From the NCBI GenBank assembly GCA_964527785.1, contig CAZGNO010000007.1, positions 1 to 64,000 on the forward strand: DNA of 64,000 nucleotides, in the 5' to 3' direction. This document shows positions 8,976-18,070 of the stretch, piece by piece. The DNA is from JADJXV01 sp964527785 (GTDB lineage: Bacteria; Bacteroidota; Ignavibacteria; Kapaibacteriales; UBA961). A model generated the notes under the pieces. It was given only the letters and a program-made list of their open reading frames with translations. It did not search any database and was not told the origin of the DNA. The position numbers were made by a program, and so were the translations under genes. Each line of letters starts with the position of its first letter. Within the stretch, counting starts at the first letter, position 1.

Positions 8976-11222
8976 ATGAAATACATTGCCATTGCGATTT
9001 TACTGCTTACCTTTTCCTCACCACTTACCGCTCAAATTCGTCTCGACAATTGGAAAACCTATTCCTCAATGAACACTGTCCGTGCCGCTACATTTGATGA
9101 TTCCGGTAATGTATGGGCAGCCACAACTGGAGGTGTATTTCGATATGATACAACGACAAAAGAAAGCATTGAATTTAGAAACATTAATGCTTTGCTTAGT
9201 TTGGATGCAACCGCAATTGCATATAATCCTGCAAACAAATCTATCTATGTCGGGTCGTTCGACGGGAGCATTGATATTATTGACGAGACATTTACTATCA
9301 AGCATATAACTGATATTCGCTATCAAACCACACTCACTAAAAGGCGAATTAACGACTTTCTTTTTGAAGGGAACAAAGTATATGTGGCGGGTGATTTCGG
9401 TCTCATTGACTTTGATGAAAAAAATGCTCCGGGCGACGATGTCCAGCAACTTGGTACTTTTGAAAAGAACACTCCTGTTATAAAATTACTGCTATTACGT
9501 GATTCACTTTGGGCAGCAACTCCAAGCGGAATTGCATATGCACCACTGACTGCCAGATCGCTAAAAGATCCGCAGGTCTGGAGAACAATTACATCTGACG
9601 ATGGGCTGTTTAAAAGCTCAAATGTTGTAGGAATGGCACTGATAAATGACAATATTTATATTGCTCAACTAAGCGGGATTCAGCGATATTCCAATGGTAC
9701 ATTGACCCCATTGATTTCAGACCGTTCAGAATTAGGTGCAATTACATCCCTTTCAGCTTCCGATCAATTACTGTACTATGTTGACAGCTATTCAATATTT
9801 TCGATGGATGAGAATGGTAACTCTACTAAACTACAACAATACTCTGACAGAATTTTGGGGCACAGCTCTTCTCACGGCATTGCTTTTCCTTTTTACAAAT
9901 TGAACGGAATGGGATTTATTCGTGGAACACAAATTTCAAAAGTTCTCCTTAATACTCCTATTTCCAATCTTTTTCTCAATATTACGGTAGATACTAAAGG
10001 TGTACTTTGGACAACTACCGATTATACTAATAGTCAAGGATTTTCTCGGTATTCAGACAACAAGTGGACAAATTTTACTCTCGATAATTTTCCACTAATT
10101 AAAAGTTTGGGATATTTCAGGGTAAGCTCTTTGTCTGACGGAAGTATGTGGGCAGGATGCTGGGGCAGTGGGGTAGCACGAGTCGAAAATGATAGTGTTG
10201 TAACGTTATTTAACGAAACAAATTCGACCCTGGCAGGAATTAAAAACAGCCCTGCATTTGTTCTTGCGGGTGATGCTGCTGCTGACCGCAATGGAACTGT
10301 ATGGATTACCAATATGCGGAACGACAATCCTACGCCCGTTATTACTGCTAAAAATACTAAAGGGGAATGGTTCGGTTTTACTAATGAATCTGTAATTTTG
10401 AACCATACTTATCAAGCCCTGGCAGTTGATTTTTCTTCGACGAAATGGCTTGGCAGCAGCGACGGGGACGGTCTCGTGTTTTTTTACGAGAAATCTACTC
10501 TTTCAGCTAAGGATGATGATATTTGGGGCAAAGTTACAAGCTCAAATTCCACATTACCCAGCAATTCAGTGAATGCCGTTGTTGTTGATAAGAACGGGGC
10601 TTTATGGATTGGTACTGCTTCCGGGCTGGCAGTGATGTTTACACCCAGTTCAGCACAACGTGGTACTACCGGAACAATACCTTTTGTCCAAAGAATCAAT
10701 TCTCTCTCCAATCAGGTAATTAATGATATAGCCGTAGATGCCTTGAATAATAAGTGGGTAGCAACAAATGAAGGTGTCTTTGTTCTGAATGACGACGGCT
10801 CATCTATACTTGCAATTATCAATTCAAGTAACTCCAAACTCATCAGTAACCAAGTGAAGTCTATTGCTCTTGATGAGCAAACCGGAAAAGTATATTTTGG
10901 AACTGAGACAGGTTTGTCTGAAGTTACAACTCTTTCCCAACGCCCGCTCGAAGAATATGCAATTGAATGCTACCCTCAACCCTTTGCACCTGAAACTGAC
11001 GGTGAAATGGTCATTGAAGGTCTCGCTGCCGAAAGCTCCATCAAAATTGTTGGAGTGGATGGCACTCTTATTCGCTCGCTCGAAACCAAAAGCCGCCGGA
11101 CAGTATGGGACGGACGCACTGAATCAGGTGAACTTGCGCCTACAGGCGTGTATATTGTGAAGGCAAATTCTGCTACCAATAATACGGGGTCTTTGGCTAA
11201 GATTGCAGTGATTAGGAAGTAA
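8976..11222 (+). CDS. PorZ-like secreted propeller protein with C-terminal sorting domain
   Basis: The 748-aa protein begins with a Sec signal peptide (about 1-19, ending PLTAQ). About 600 residues follow with repeated W-A-[AT]-[TP]-x-x-G-[VI] and LWIGTASGLAV motifs, the signature of two-component-regulator-type beta-propellers. The C-terminal 80 residues (YPQPFAPETDG, VWDGRTESG, GVYIVKA) form a FlgD-like/type IX secretion sorting domain. This architecture and length match PorZ, the surface protein that in type IX systems helps deliver anionic LPS to secreted cargo. Other T9SS-exported propeller proteins share it, so PorZ is probable, not certain. The domain implies a type IX system elsewhere in the genome. 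Confidence 0.75.
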   Translation: MKYIAIAILLLTFSSPLTAQIRLDNWKTYSSMNTVRAATFDDSGNVWAATTGGVFRYDTTTKESIEFRNINALLSLDATAIAYNPANKSIYVGSFDGSIDIIDETFTIKHITDIRYQTTLTKRRINDFLFEGNKVYVAGDFGLIDFDEKNAPGDDVQQLGTFEKNTPVIKLLLLRDSLWAATPSGIAYAPLTARSLKDPQVWRTITSDDGLFKSSNVVGMALINDNIYIAQLSGIQRYSNGTLTPLISDRSELGAITSLSASDQLLYYVDSYSIFSMDENGNSTKLQQYSDRILGHSSSHGIAFPFYKLNGMGFIRGTQISKVLLNTPISNLFLNITVDTKGVLWTTTDYTNSQGFSRYSDNKWTNFTLDNFPLIKSLGYFRVSSLSDGSMWAGCWGSGVARVENDSVVTLFNETNSTLAGIKNSPAFVLAGDAAADRNGTVWITNMRNDNPTPVITAKNTKGEWFGFTNESVILNHTYQALAVDFSSTKWLGSSDGDGLVFFYEKSTLSAKDDDIWGKVTSSNSTLPSNSVNAVVVDKNGALWIGTASGLAVMFTPSSAQRGTTGTIPFVQRINSLSNQVINDIAVDALNNKWVATNEGVFVLNDDGSSILAIINSSNSKLISNQVKSIALDEQTGKVYFGTETGLSEVTTLSQRPLEEYAIECYPQPFAPETDGEMVIEGLAAESSIKIVGVDGTLIRSLETKSRRTVWDGRTESGELAPTGVYIVKANSATNNTGSLAKIAVIRK

Positions 11223-11324
11223 ATGAACCCATTACCAATTTTTGGCGATACTTTCTGGAATAATTAAGTGCTGAGATAAAAATAACCGTCGCAATTAATA
11301 TCCATAATTTGGCACGTAATTGAA

Positions 11325-11380
11325 CACTTCGACAAACTCAGTGTGACGTAACTTATTTGTCATGCTGAGCTTAGTCGAAA
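11325..11380. repeat. Inverted repeat, REP-like
   Basis: CACTTCGACAAACTCAGTGTGAC (11325-11347) is mirrored by GTCATGCTGAGCTTAGTCGAAA (11359-11380), giving an imperfect hairpin of about 20 bp per arm with an A/T-rich loop. Elements of the form TTCGACTAAGCTCAGCATGAC are frequent intergenic palindromes in many environmental bacteria. With the repeat at 11391 it fills the 367-base gap between the PorZ-like gene and the DUF4173 gene, which holds no gene. Confidence 0.6.
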
Positions 11381-11390
11381 CATCTAGTAC

Positions 11391-11456
11391 TTGCCAATTT
11401 TTCAACCAAATAATTACCTGAATTTAATAATTCAGTTGTTTTAGTCCTATCACTTA
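11391..11456. repeat. Dispersed intergenic repeat, copy 2
   Basis: Second copy of the element at 1-67 in the same orientation, with scattered substitutions. It directly follows the inverted repeat ending at 11380 and may be part of the same composite element. Confidence 0.6.
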
Positions 11457-11589
11457 TATAGACTGCTTTAGCAAAGATTCAATTGCTTGCAAGAACTATA
11501 TTTTTGTTCAATAACCAATAAAATAAAAAACCATGTAAATCTATACGTTTATGTACTTTATTTGTTTTCTTTAACTAACATAAACATAT

Positions 11590-13113
11590 ATGACAAACAA
11601 ACAACATCTCGCTATTGTACTTTTAAGTGCAATCATAATAACAGCATTGTTTCACAATCAGTCTCCGGGGTTAAACGTATTGATTTATGAAACGTGTCTT
11701 TTTATATGGCTTGCAGTTTCGACTTCGTTCAGGTTCACAGGGCTTAACCGGATAGTGTGCAGCATAGGAGTTCTATCCACCGCACTATTTTCAGTTCTGA
11801 CCAATTCACCGTTTTCAATCTTCCTTAATCTCCTCTCCGGGTTTATCTTTGTAGGGATACTTATATATCCCGAAGCAAAGTCCCTTCTCCATACTTTCGG
11901 ACTTTCAGCTTCAAATATACTTTCATCACAACTTCGATTTGTCAGAGAGCTCTCCGAACTGAATTTTAATAATAAAAAACTAGACAGAACTATAAAGATA
12001 ATGAAGATTTTCATTATCCCTGTATTGATTATATTTATCTTTATAGCTATTTATAGAAATGCAAATCCGGTTTTTGATAATTTGATGGTATCCATAGATT
12101 CTTTTCTTGGAGACAGTTTACAGTTCCTATTCAAAGATTTTGATTTCACAATAATTGTTACTTTTCTGATCGGTTTACTTTTCAGCAGTTTCATCTTACT
12201 TAGAACATCCAACCGAAAAATTGAACAATCAGACAGGGAATCTACAGAATTACTGACACGGGATAGGGTTAGACACAGTTCATCTTTTAGATTCACTTCG
12301 CTGAAGAATGAATACAAAGCCGGTGTTTTTCTGCTTATCGTATTAAATTCAATTTTGCTTGTATTAAATGCAATTGATATAAACTGGGTGTGGTTTAATT
12401 TTCAATGGGACGGTCAATTTCTAAAACAGTTTGTACACGAAGCGACTGACCTGCTAATTCTCTCAATATTCATTTCATTGGCATTAGTTTTATTCTATTT
12501 CCGCAGGAATTTGAATTTCTACCAAGGAAATACCCTTCTTAAAGTGCTGACATATATTTGGCTGTTTCAGAATGCAATACTTGCAGTGTCTGTCGGCATC
12601 AGGAATTTCTGGTATATAAACTATTTCGCTTTGGCTCACAAAAGAATCGGTGTCATTATTTTTTTGGTGCTTACAATGTATTGTATTTATACAATATATA
12701 TCAAAGTAAAGGAACGGAAGTCGGCTTTTTACCTCTTTAAATCAAACGCTTTTGCATTTTACGTAGTACTGGTAGTCAGCTCATTTATAAATTGGGAAAG
12801 TTTTATTGTAAATTATAATTTCAGGAATGCAGATAAATCGTATTTGGATTTAGGATGTTTGGAAGATTTCCCTGACCAATGCCTTGCAGATTTGGATAAA
12901 CCTCTTTCGGAGTTATCACGTATAGATACCATTCAAAAAGCAAAATTCTCATTTGTCAAGACGAACAGAACGCCTGAAAAATACCATTCGATTATCGAAA
13001 AAAGGAAACAGGAATTTAAGAAACGGTGGGAGTCGCAGGGTGTTTTGTCGTGGAATCTGCCGGAGTATTTAGCGTATCAGGAGTTGTTTGTGAGGAATCC
13101 TGCTTCACATTGA
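11590..13113 (+). CDS. DUF4173-family polytopic membrane protein
   Basis: The 507-aa integral membrane protein has roughly ten hydrophobic segments: several in the first 90 residues, others near 135-155, 185-205, 250-270, 285-305, 325-345, 355-375 and 385-400. The segment NAIDINWVWFNFQWDG, followed by a His/Glu-containing turn (FVHEATDLL) and IRNFWYINYFALAHKRIGV, matches the conserved core of DUF4173. The family has no established function. The C-terminal ~100 residues are soluble and rich in charged residues. No membrane partner is encoded next to it. Confidence 0.75.
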   Translation: MTNKQHLAIVLLSAIIITALFHNQSPGLNVLIYETCLFIWLAVSTSFRFTGLNRIVCSIGVLSTALFSVLTNSPFSIFLNLLSGFIFVGILIYPEAKSLLHTFGLSASNILSSQLRFVRELSELNFNNKKLDRTIKIMKIFIIPVLIIFIFIAIYRNANPVFDNLMVSIDSFLGDSLQFLFKDFDFTIIVTFLIGLLFSSFILLRTSNRKIEQSDRESTELLTRDRVRHSSSFRFTSLKNEYKAGVFLLIVLNSILLVLNAIDINWVWFNFQWDGQFLKQFVHEATDLLILSIFISLALVLFYFRRNLNFYQGNTLLKVLTYIWLFQNAILAVSVGIRNFWYINYFALAHKRIGVIIFLVLTMYCIYTIYIKVKERKSAFYLFKSNAFAFYVVLVVSSFINWESFIVNYNFRNADKSYLDLGCLEDFPDQCLADLDKPLSELSRIDTIQKAKFSFVKTNRTPEKYHSIIEKRKQEFKKRWESQGVLSWNLPEYLAYQELFVRNPASH

Positions 13114-13128
13114 AAAGAGAATATCCTC

Positions 13129-13158
13129 AGTCATATCGGTTGTAGAACCGATATGACT
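13129..13158. terminator. Hairpin after DUF4173 gene
   Basis: AGTCATATCGGTT and AACCGATATGACT form a 13-bp stem around TGTAG, 16 bases past the stop codon. No strong T-run follows, so it may be a palindromic repeat instead of a classical terminator. It belongs with the palindromes at 13175-13246. Confidence 0.5.
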
Positions 13159-13174
13159 GCATCTGTTTTCAAGT

Positions 13175-13246
13175 CAAGGCAGTTGTTGCAACTGATTTTC
13201 CATATAGATGCTTAGAAGTCAGGTCGGTTGTAACAACCGACCTGAC
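13175..13246. repeat. Palindromic repeat pair (family also at 20140)
   Basis: Two palindromes: CAAGGCAGTTGTTGCAACTG (13175-13194), and an arm pair GTCAGGTCGGTTG/CAACCGACCTGAC around TAA (13218-13246). The same two elements occur at 20189-20210 and 20140-20166, there in the opposite order. They lie between convergent genes and could act as terminators or mRNA 3'-end structures. Confidence 0.65.
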
Positions 13247-13286
13247 CTAAATGATATTGATACATGAATAGGAAATATGATAGCCC

Positions 13287-14705
13287 CTACTTCCCAGACA
13301 AATAAAATGCAGTAAAAAACCGGCTCAAATTCCACACATCCACCTTCGATGAAACCTCATACGTGGAGTGCATCGAAAGAATGGGGATACCTATATCAAT
13401 CACTTCCATATCCTCCCTGGACATAAAGCCGCCAATCGTGCCACCCCCGCCGCTTTCCACTTTATAGGATGCCGTTTGCCAGGGGATGGTATTATCGTCC
13501 AGAAGCTTGCGGATACGGGCGGTAAATTCTGAATTGGCATCAAAGGAGCGTCCGTACCGTTTAATCGCTATACCATAACCCAACCGTGCAGCATTACTCG
13601 CCTCGGAAAGTGACGGGAAAAGCGGATTGACCCCATCATTGACATCAGCAGAGATTACCTGTGCGTTATGAAGTGCTTTGCGTGTTTCATTGTCGGAATA
13701 CTTGTCGCCAAGTTGACCTTCGGTTAGCCGTCCGTAGAGTGCACTCAGAAAACTTGATTGCGCCCCCGTGTTGTTGATACTTCCGGTTTCTTCATTATCA
13801 GTGAGATAGGCGATTGATGTAAAGTTCGGTGTTCCATTCATTTCCACAATAGAATTTACCGCGATAAACGAGCATAAACGGTCGTCCTGACCATACGCAG
13901 CAGTAAGTGCCCTATCCAAACCAACATCTCGCGGTGAGGTAGCCGGAACCAGATTAAGCTCTGCGCTTACGAAATCTTCCTCCGAAATCCCGAATTGCTC
14001 ATTAAGCAGAGTCATAACTTGGCTTGCTATACTTCCTTTAGCAGGAGGCATCGAACCGATAATCGGGTCAAGCTCCTCACCCTCAAACACTCCCGTGTAT
14101 GTTCTTGTGCGGAGAGGGCTATCCGAATGCGGAGCAGCATCGGGGATAATCAGAACCGGCTCGTCGGCATCATCGCCTATTGAAACTTCGATTGTTTTTC
14201 CATCCTTCGTGTCTACTCTGCCGGTAAGCATAAGCGGAGTATTCGCCCAATGATATTTTTTGATTCCGCCGTAAAATACCGTTTGAAGCATGGCATAGCC
14301 ACCGGCATCATAGAGCGGACGTGCTTTAATATCAATACGCGGGCTGTCGTGGTGGGTTGCTATCAGCCGTGAACCGTTTATGATGGGATTGCTTCCCACT
14401 ACAACAAGTGCTATGGCACGGTCACGGTTATTAACCCAGAGTTTTGCACCCGCTTTTGCTTGTGACGGCTCGGTGAACTCCTTGAATCCCTTTGATTTCG
14501 CCAATGCGAGAACTTCCTTTGTGGAGGATAGCTCATTTCGGGCTTTATCCAAATACTGCTTCATTTTATCATTAAGTGCAAAACACTCTTTACGCTGTTC
14601 GAGAGAAATGAGTTGCCAACCCGATGATTTACTTTGCCATGAAGATTGTGAAAAAGCGTACTGAGAAGTAACAAGCAGAACGAACAACAGGGAAAAAATT
14701 TTCAT
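13287..14705 (-). CDS. M18 family aminopeptidase with signal peptide
   Basis: Zinc aminopeptidase of the M18 (aminopeptidase I/aspartyl aminopeptidase) family. Family motifs in the 472-aa product: ATHHDSPRID (His-His-Asp near 118-120), GQDDRLCS, DNEETGS with the catalytic Glu pair, SGGGGTIGGFM, and the C-terminal MHSTYEVSSKVD. I chose the ATG at 14705: it opens directly into a Sec-type signal (KIFSLLFVLLV, then S-Q-Y-A-F-S-Q). M18 enzymes are normally cytosolic, so an exported form is unusual and suggests a periplasmic or surface peptide-scavenging role. No partner genes are evident. Confidence 0.88.
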   Translation of the reverse strand: MKIFSLLFVLLVTSQYAFSQSSWQSKSSGWQLISLEQRKECFALNDKMKQYLDKARNELSSTKEVLALAKSKGFKEFTEPSQAKAGAKLWVNNRDRAIALVVVGSNPIINGSRLIATHHDSPRIDIKARPLYDAGGYAMLQTVFYGGIKKYHWANTPLMLTGRVDTKDGKTIEVSIGDDADEPVLIIPDAAPHSDSPLRTRTYTGVFEGEELDPIIGSMPPAKGSIASQVMTLLNEQFGISEEDFVSAELNLVPATSPRDVGLDRALTAAYGQDDRLCSFIAVNSIVEMNGTPNFTSIAYLTDNEETGSINNTGAQSSFLSALYGRLTEGQLGDKYSDNETRKALHNAQVISADVNDGVNPLFPSLSEASNAARLGYGIAIKRYGRSFDANSEFTARIRKLLDDNTIPWQTASYKVESGGGGTIGGFMSREDMEVIDIGIPILSMHSTYEVSSKVDVWNLSRFFTAFYLSGK

Positions 14706-14742
14706 GAAATTGCTATAAAACATTCAAAAAATAAACTCAAAA

Positions 14743-15150
14743 TTAAAGGTGTCGAAATGTAGTTTCGACGATAATATCGGTATTGATACTTTTCATAACA
14801 GGGCATGTCAGGGCAGCATTACGGAGAACTGTCATTTCTTCTTCGGAGTACTGGCGAGGAAGAAGTATATCTACAATCAAGCGTCCAATCTTGCGGAAGG
14901 GCTGGCTTGTCATTTCTTTTTGGACTGTGACTGTGGTTCCGTTAATGTCCAATTCCCGGTCGCGGGCTTTTATACCCATGATAGTTGCCATGCACGCACC
15001 GAGTGCAGCGGCTACCATATCCGTTGGTGAGAAACTTTCGCCGCGTCCTTTGTTGTCGAGCGGGGCGTCTGTTTCAACAGTTGCACCGGAAGGCGCGTGG
15101 ACTAGGCGGCAATGGAGGTCGCCTTCGTAGGTTATGTTTATTTGTACCAT
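14743..15150 (-). CDS. OsmC/Ohr family redox protein
   Basis: The 135-aa protein has the OsmC layout: N-terminal strands with GRGESFSPTDMVAAALGACMATIMGIKA, where the Cys on the central helix is the first redox-active cysteine (here ALGACMAT). The second Cys comes near the end in ALTCPVMKSI. Members reduce organic hydroperoxides using the two cysteines. The sequence fits the YhfA-like branch better than Ohr proper. It probably works in the cytoplasm and lies 37 bases upstream of the M18 gene on the same strand. Confidence 0.88.
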   Translation of the reverse strand: MVQINITYEGDLHCRLVHAPSGATVETDAPLDNKGRGESFSPTDMVAAALGACMATIMGIKARDRELDINGTTVTVQKEMTSQPFRKIGRLIVDILLPRQYSEEEMTVLRNAALTCPVMKSINTDIIVETTFRHL

Positions 15151-15184
15151 AATTTTTATCTAAAATTCCAAAAAAAAGAAATTC

Positions 15185-15220
15185 TAGACCTTCAAGGTTT
15201 TTGAAAACCTTGAAGGTCTA
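15185..15220 (-). terminator. Terminator hairpin after ABC exporter
   Basis: A near-perfect inverted repeat with arms TAGACCTTCAAGGTTTT and AAAACCTTGAAGGTCTA lies 11 bases past the exporter stop. The stem of about 17 bp is unusually long, and a T-run is weak, so it may be a palindromic repeat used as a terminator. Confidence 0.6.
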
Positions 15221-15231
15221 AGTCAGCCGAA

Positions 15232-17010
15232 TCAATTCAACTCCGCTTTCTTCGCAGCCAATCGCAACCCGTCCCGTTCCCCTATCTGCTGTCTCCACAT
15301 CGCATAATACAGCCCCTTGAGTTCGAGCAGTTCTTCGTGCTTGCCGGATTCTATCTTGTTGCCGCGCTCTAGTACGTAAATCCTGTCGGCGTGCATAACC
15401 GTAGAAAGTCGGTGGGCAATCAGAATCGTAATGAGATGTTTTTGAGCAGAAATTTCACGGATTGTAGAGGTAATTTCATCTTCCGTTAGTGAGTCGAGAG
15501 CAGATGTCGCCTCGTCGCAAATAAGCAAATCGGGACGGCGCAATAGAGCGCGAGCTATCGAAAGTCGTTGTTTCTCCCCGCCGGATACTTTTACCCCGCC
15601 TTCACCGATGACGGTGTCCAATCCCTTGTCTGCACGAGCTAAAAGGTTCTGACAGGCAGCTTTGTTCAGTGCATCCAAACAGTCTGCGTCAGTAGCAGTA
15701 GGATTCACAAACAATAGGTTCTCACGGATTGTCCCGGAAAACAACTGTGCATCTTGCGATACGAACCCGATTTTTTCCCGTAATTTATCAAGATCTATTT
15801 CCTTGCCTTCCACACCATTATAGAGAATCTCACCTGTAACAGGATGATACAGCCCCACAAGCAATTTAACGAGCGTAGTCTTACCGGAACCTGACGGACC
15901 TACAAAAGCAATGGTTTCCCCCTTCTGCACCTTGAACGACATTTCATCGAGTGCATTGGTCGAAGCGGTCAGGTGCTTGAATGTTACATTATTAAATTCG
16001 AGGGTATCAATAGAATCAATCGGCAGCGGGTTTTCAGCTTTGGCTTCTTTTGGCTTTTTAAGAATTTCATCAAAATTATTGAGCGATACTTCTGCCTCGC
16101 GGTAAATACTGATAATGCTTCCCAATTCCTGCAATGGACCAAAAATAAAGAACGAATAGATAAAAAACGTAAAGTACTGACCGATGGTAATTTCTTGTGC
16201 GAAAATAAGGTACAGCATCAAGAACTGAATACAGGTACGGATAAAGTTCACGATTGTACCCTGTACAAAGCTCAGGGAACGGATATAGCGAACCTTCTTG
16301 AGTTCAAGCACAAGGATTTTGTCTGTGGTGGTATTGAGGCGGCTTATTTCCTGCTGGGCTAGCCCTAAACTCTTCACAAGTTCTATATTACGAAGTGATT
16401 CTGTGGTTGCCCCGGCAAGCGCGGTTGTCTCACCGACTATCACCTTTTGGATATTCTTAATCTTTTGTGAAAGTTTATTACTTACATACCCAATAATCGG
16501 AATTGAACCGAAATATAGCGGAATGATTTTCCAATTGATAACAACTGCGTACGACATCACAAATATCACCCCGACAATCGTCGTGAAAAGAATGCTCACA
16601 GTAGCATTAATCACACGTTCTACATCCGAGCGAACTTTTTGAAGTTTGCCTAAGAGTTCGCCGCTTCGCTGGTCTTCAAAATCAGAATAGGGCAATTCAA
16701 GCGAATGGCGAAGTCCATCGGAATAGATTTGAGCACCAAGTTTTTGGGTGATGGTGTTGATAAAATAGTCTTGGAAGTTTTTTGCTACACGGGAAACAAA
16801 TGCAGCACCAACAGCCAATCCAAGCCATTTTGAAACACCGAATATAAAATCAGACTGAGAAAGTTCTTTGAATTTGGTAGCATAATCATCAATAATTACA
16901 CTGACAATAAGCGGGTCGGTAAGGGAGAAAGCTTGATTTATTGCGGCAAGAGCAAGGGCGAGGGCAACCAATTTCCAATATTGTCTGAGATAAGAGTAGA
17001 GTAGCTTCAT
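15232..17010 (-). CDS. ABC exporter, fused membrane and ATPase domains
   Basis: Half-transporter of the ABCB/MsbA type, 592 aa, expected to act as a homodimer in the inner membrane. Six membrane helices occupy about 1-300. The ATPase part has Walker A GPSGSGKTT (near 363), the signature SGGEKQRLSIARA, Walker B LLICDEATSALD and the H-loop AHRLSTVMH. Family members export lipids, peptides or drugs; the substrate cannot be inferred. It lies upstream of the OsmC gene on the same strand, separated by a long hairpin, so it is probably an independent transcript. Confidence 0.92.
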   Translation of the reverse strand: MKLLYSYLRQYWKLVALALALAAINQAFSLTDPLIVSVIIDDYATKFKELSQSDFIFGVSKWLGLAVGAAFVSRVAKNFQDYFINTITQKLGAQIYSDGLRHSLELPYSDFEDQRSGELLGKLQKVRSDVERVINATVSILFTTIVGVIFVMSYAVVINWKIIPLYFGSIPIIGYVSNKLSQKIKNIQKVIVGETTALAGATTESLRNIELVKSLGLAQQEISRLNTTTDKILVLELKKVRYIRSLSFVQGTIVNFIRTCIQFLMLYLIFAQEITIGQYFTFFIYSFFIFGPLQELGSIISIYREAEVSLNNFDEILKKPKEAKAENPLPIDSIDTLEFNNVTFKHLTASTNALDEMSFKVQKGETIAFVGPSGSGKTTLVKLLVGLYHPVTGEILYNGVEGKEIDLDKLREKIGFVSQDAQLFSGTIRENLLFVNPTATDADCLDALNKAACQNLLARADKGLDTVIGEGGVKVSGGEKQRLSIARALLRRPDLLICDEATSALDSLTEDEITSTIREISAQKHLITILIAHRLSTVMHADRIYVLERGNKIESGKHEELLELKGLYYAMWRQQIGERDGLRLAAKKAELN

Positions 17011-17147
17011 GCAGGATTTTTAGAATAGTTGAGAAGTAGAATAGAGCATTAACTCTATTTTGAACTATTAATAACGGAAATCCTGCCAACAAATTTTTAG
17101 AAAATGTTATTTTGGAAAAAAGTTCACAGTGCGATTACCTATAAAAT

Positions 17148-17186
17148 CAAAATGGGAAAGTCCGTATTCCGAACCTTCCCATTTTG
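17148..17186 (-). terminator. Terminator after lipoprotein gene
   Basis: Inverted repeat CAAAATGGGAA/TTCCCATTTTG, 20 bases past the stop of the leftward lipoprotein gene. The A/T-rich outer part of the stem supplies the U-rich tail. Confidence 0.65.
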
Positions 17187-17205
17187 ACAACGACGTCAGT
17201 TTCTG

Positions 17206-18051
17206 CTAATTGATAATTGTATAGGTAACAAGTATTCTCTCAAAACTATGCGGAATATTAAAAGCACCGGGATTTGTATTATCTACCGACATACTCCGTT
17301 CTTTGATGATGCCGATGTTGCGATTAGTCCATACCGTTCTATCATCGGACAGCTCATTTGTACGTCTACCGTTCGAGAATGTCACTGCGTTCGGAGAAAT
17401 TATTTTCATTGAAAACATAAGTAGTGATTGTGATTTTTTCGTTGAAATTGATTCACCATTCACGGAAATTGCTTCGTTCCCATATGTAAGATACAAATTT
17501 TTAATTCCATCCTCAACCGACACATACGTTGTGCTGCCATCCGTTTGGAACGCAGGAAATGACGGTTCGAGAAAAGTAGTGTCAATAGTCTTTTGGCTGG
17601 TCTTATTGCAATCTTCATATACACGCCATTTCAAGCTCTCTCTGTAGAAACAGTTGCACAGCTGGTTTTGAAATCCGAGATTATTGACATAAAATTCACT
17701 CGGAGTTACCACCCAATAGACAGTATCTCTTTGGTATGTCAAGCCACCGTCATTTGAGTAACGGTCTTCAAATTTTAGAGAAGGCAATCCGGCTTTGGTA
17801 TATACAACGTCCCTGCCGATAAGAGTAAGGGTGTCGAAAGATACTACAATTGCCGATGATGTTTGACTACGCAGAGGATTACCTTGAGCATCAAGAAGAG
17901 TACGCTTGTATATCCACGACGAACTGGTTTTTGCATTATTCAGAGTTGAGGGAACATTACATTCATATTCAGGTGAGAGTGAATGGTCGGTAGTACAGCT
18001 TACTATTGATGCTATTACCACGACCGAACAAAAAAAAAGTATGTGTTTCAT
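17206..18051 (-). CDS. Hypothetical lipoprotein
   Basis: The 281-aa product begins with a lipoprotein signal (MKHILFFCSVVVIASIVSC), with the lipobox Cys at about position 19. The remaining ~260 residues are soluble, with a paired-cysteine segment (QLCNCFYRES), and no family I recognise. The gene ends 20 bases before the start of the next leftward gene (anti-sigma/barrel fusion ends at 18071), so it is likely the last gene of the sigma-factor transcript 20058-17206. It may therefore be an envelope protein controlled with, or by, that system. Confidence 0.75.
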   Translation of the reverse strand: MKHILFFCSVVVIASIVSCTTDHSLSPEYECNVPSTLNNAKTSSSWIYKRTLLDAQGNPLRSQTSSAIVVSFDTLTLIGRDVVYTKAGLPSLKFEDRYSNDGGLTYQRDTVYWVVTPSEFYVNNLGFQNQLCNCFYRESLKWRVYEDCNKTSQKTIDTTFLEPSFPAFQTDGSTTYVSVEDGIKNLYLTYGNEAISVNGESISTKKSQSLLMFSMKIISPNAVTFSNGRRTNELSDDRTVWTNRNIGIIKERSMSVDNTNPGAFNIPHSFERILVTYTIIN

Positions 18052-18070
18052 ATTTTATTCTTTTAAATTA

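Noticed and set aside
11487..11690. ORF on the + strand before DUF4173
   Set aside because: Overlaps the true start of the membrane protein at 11590 in another frame and has no coding features.
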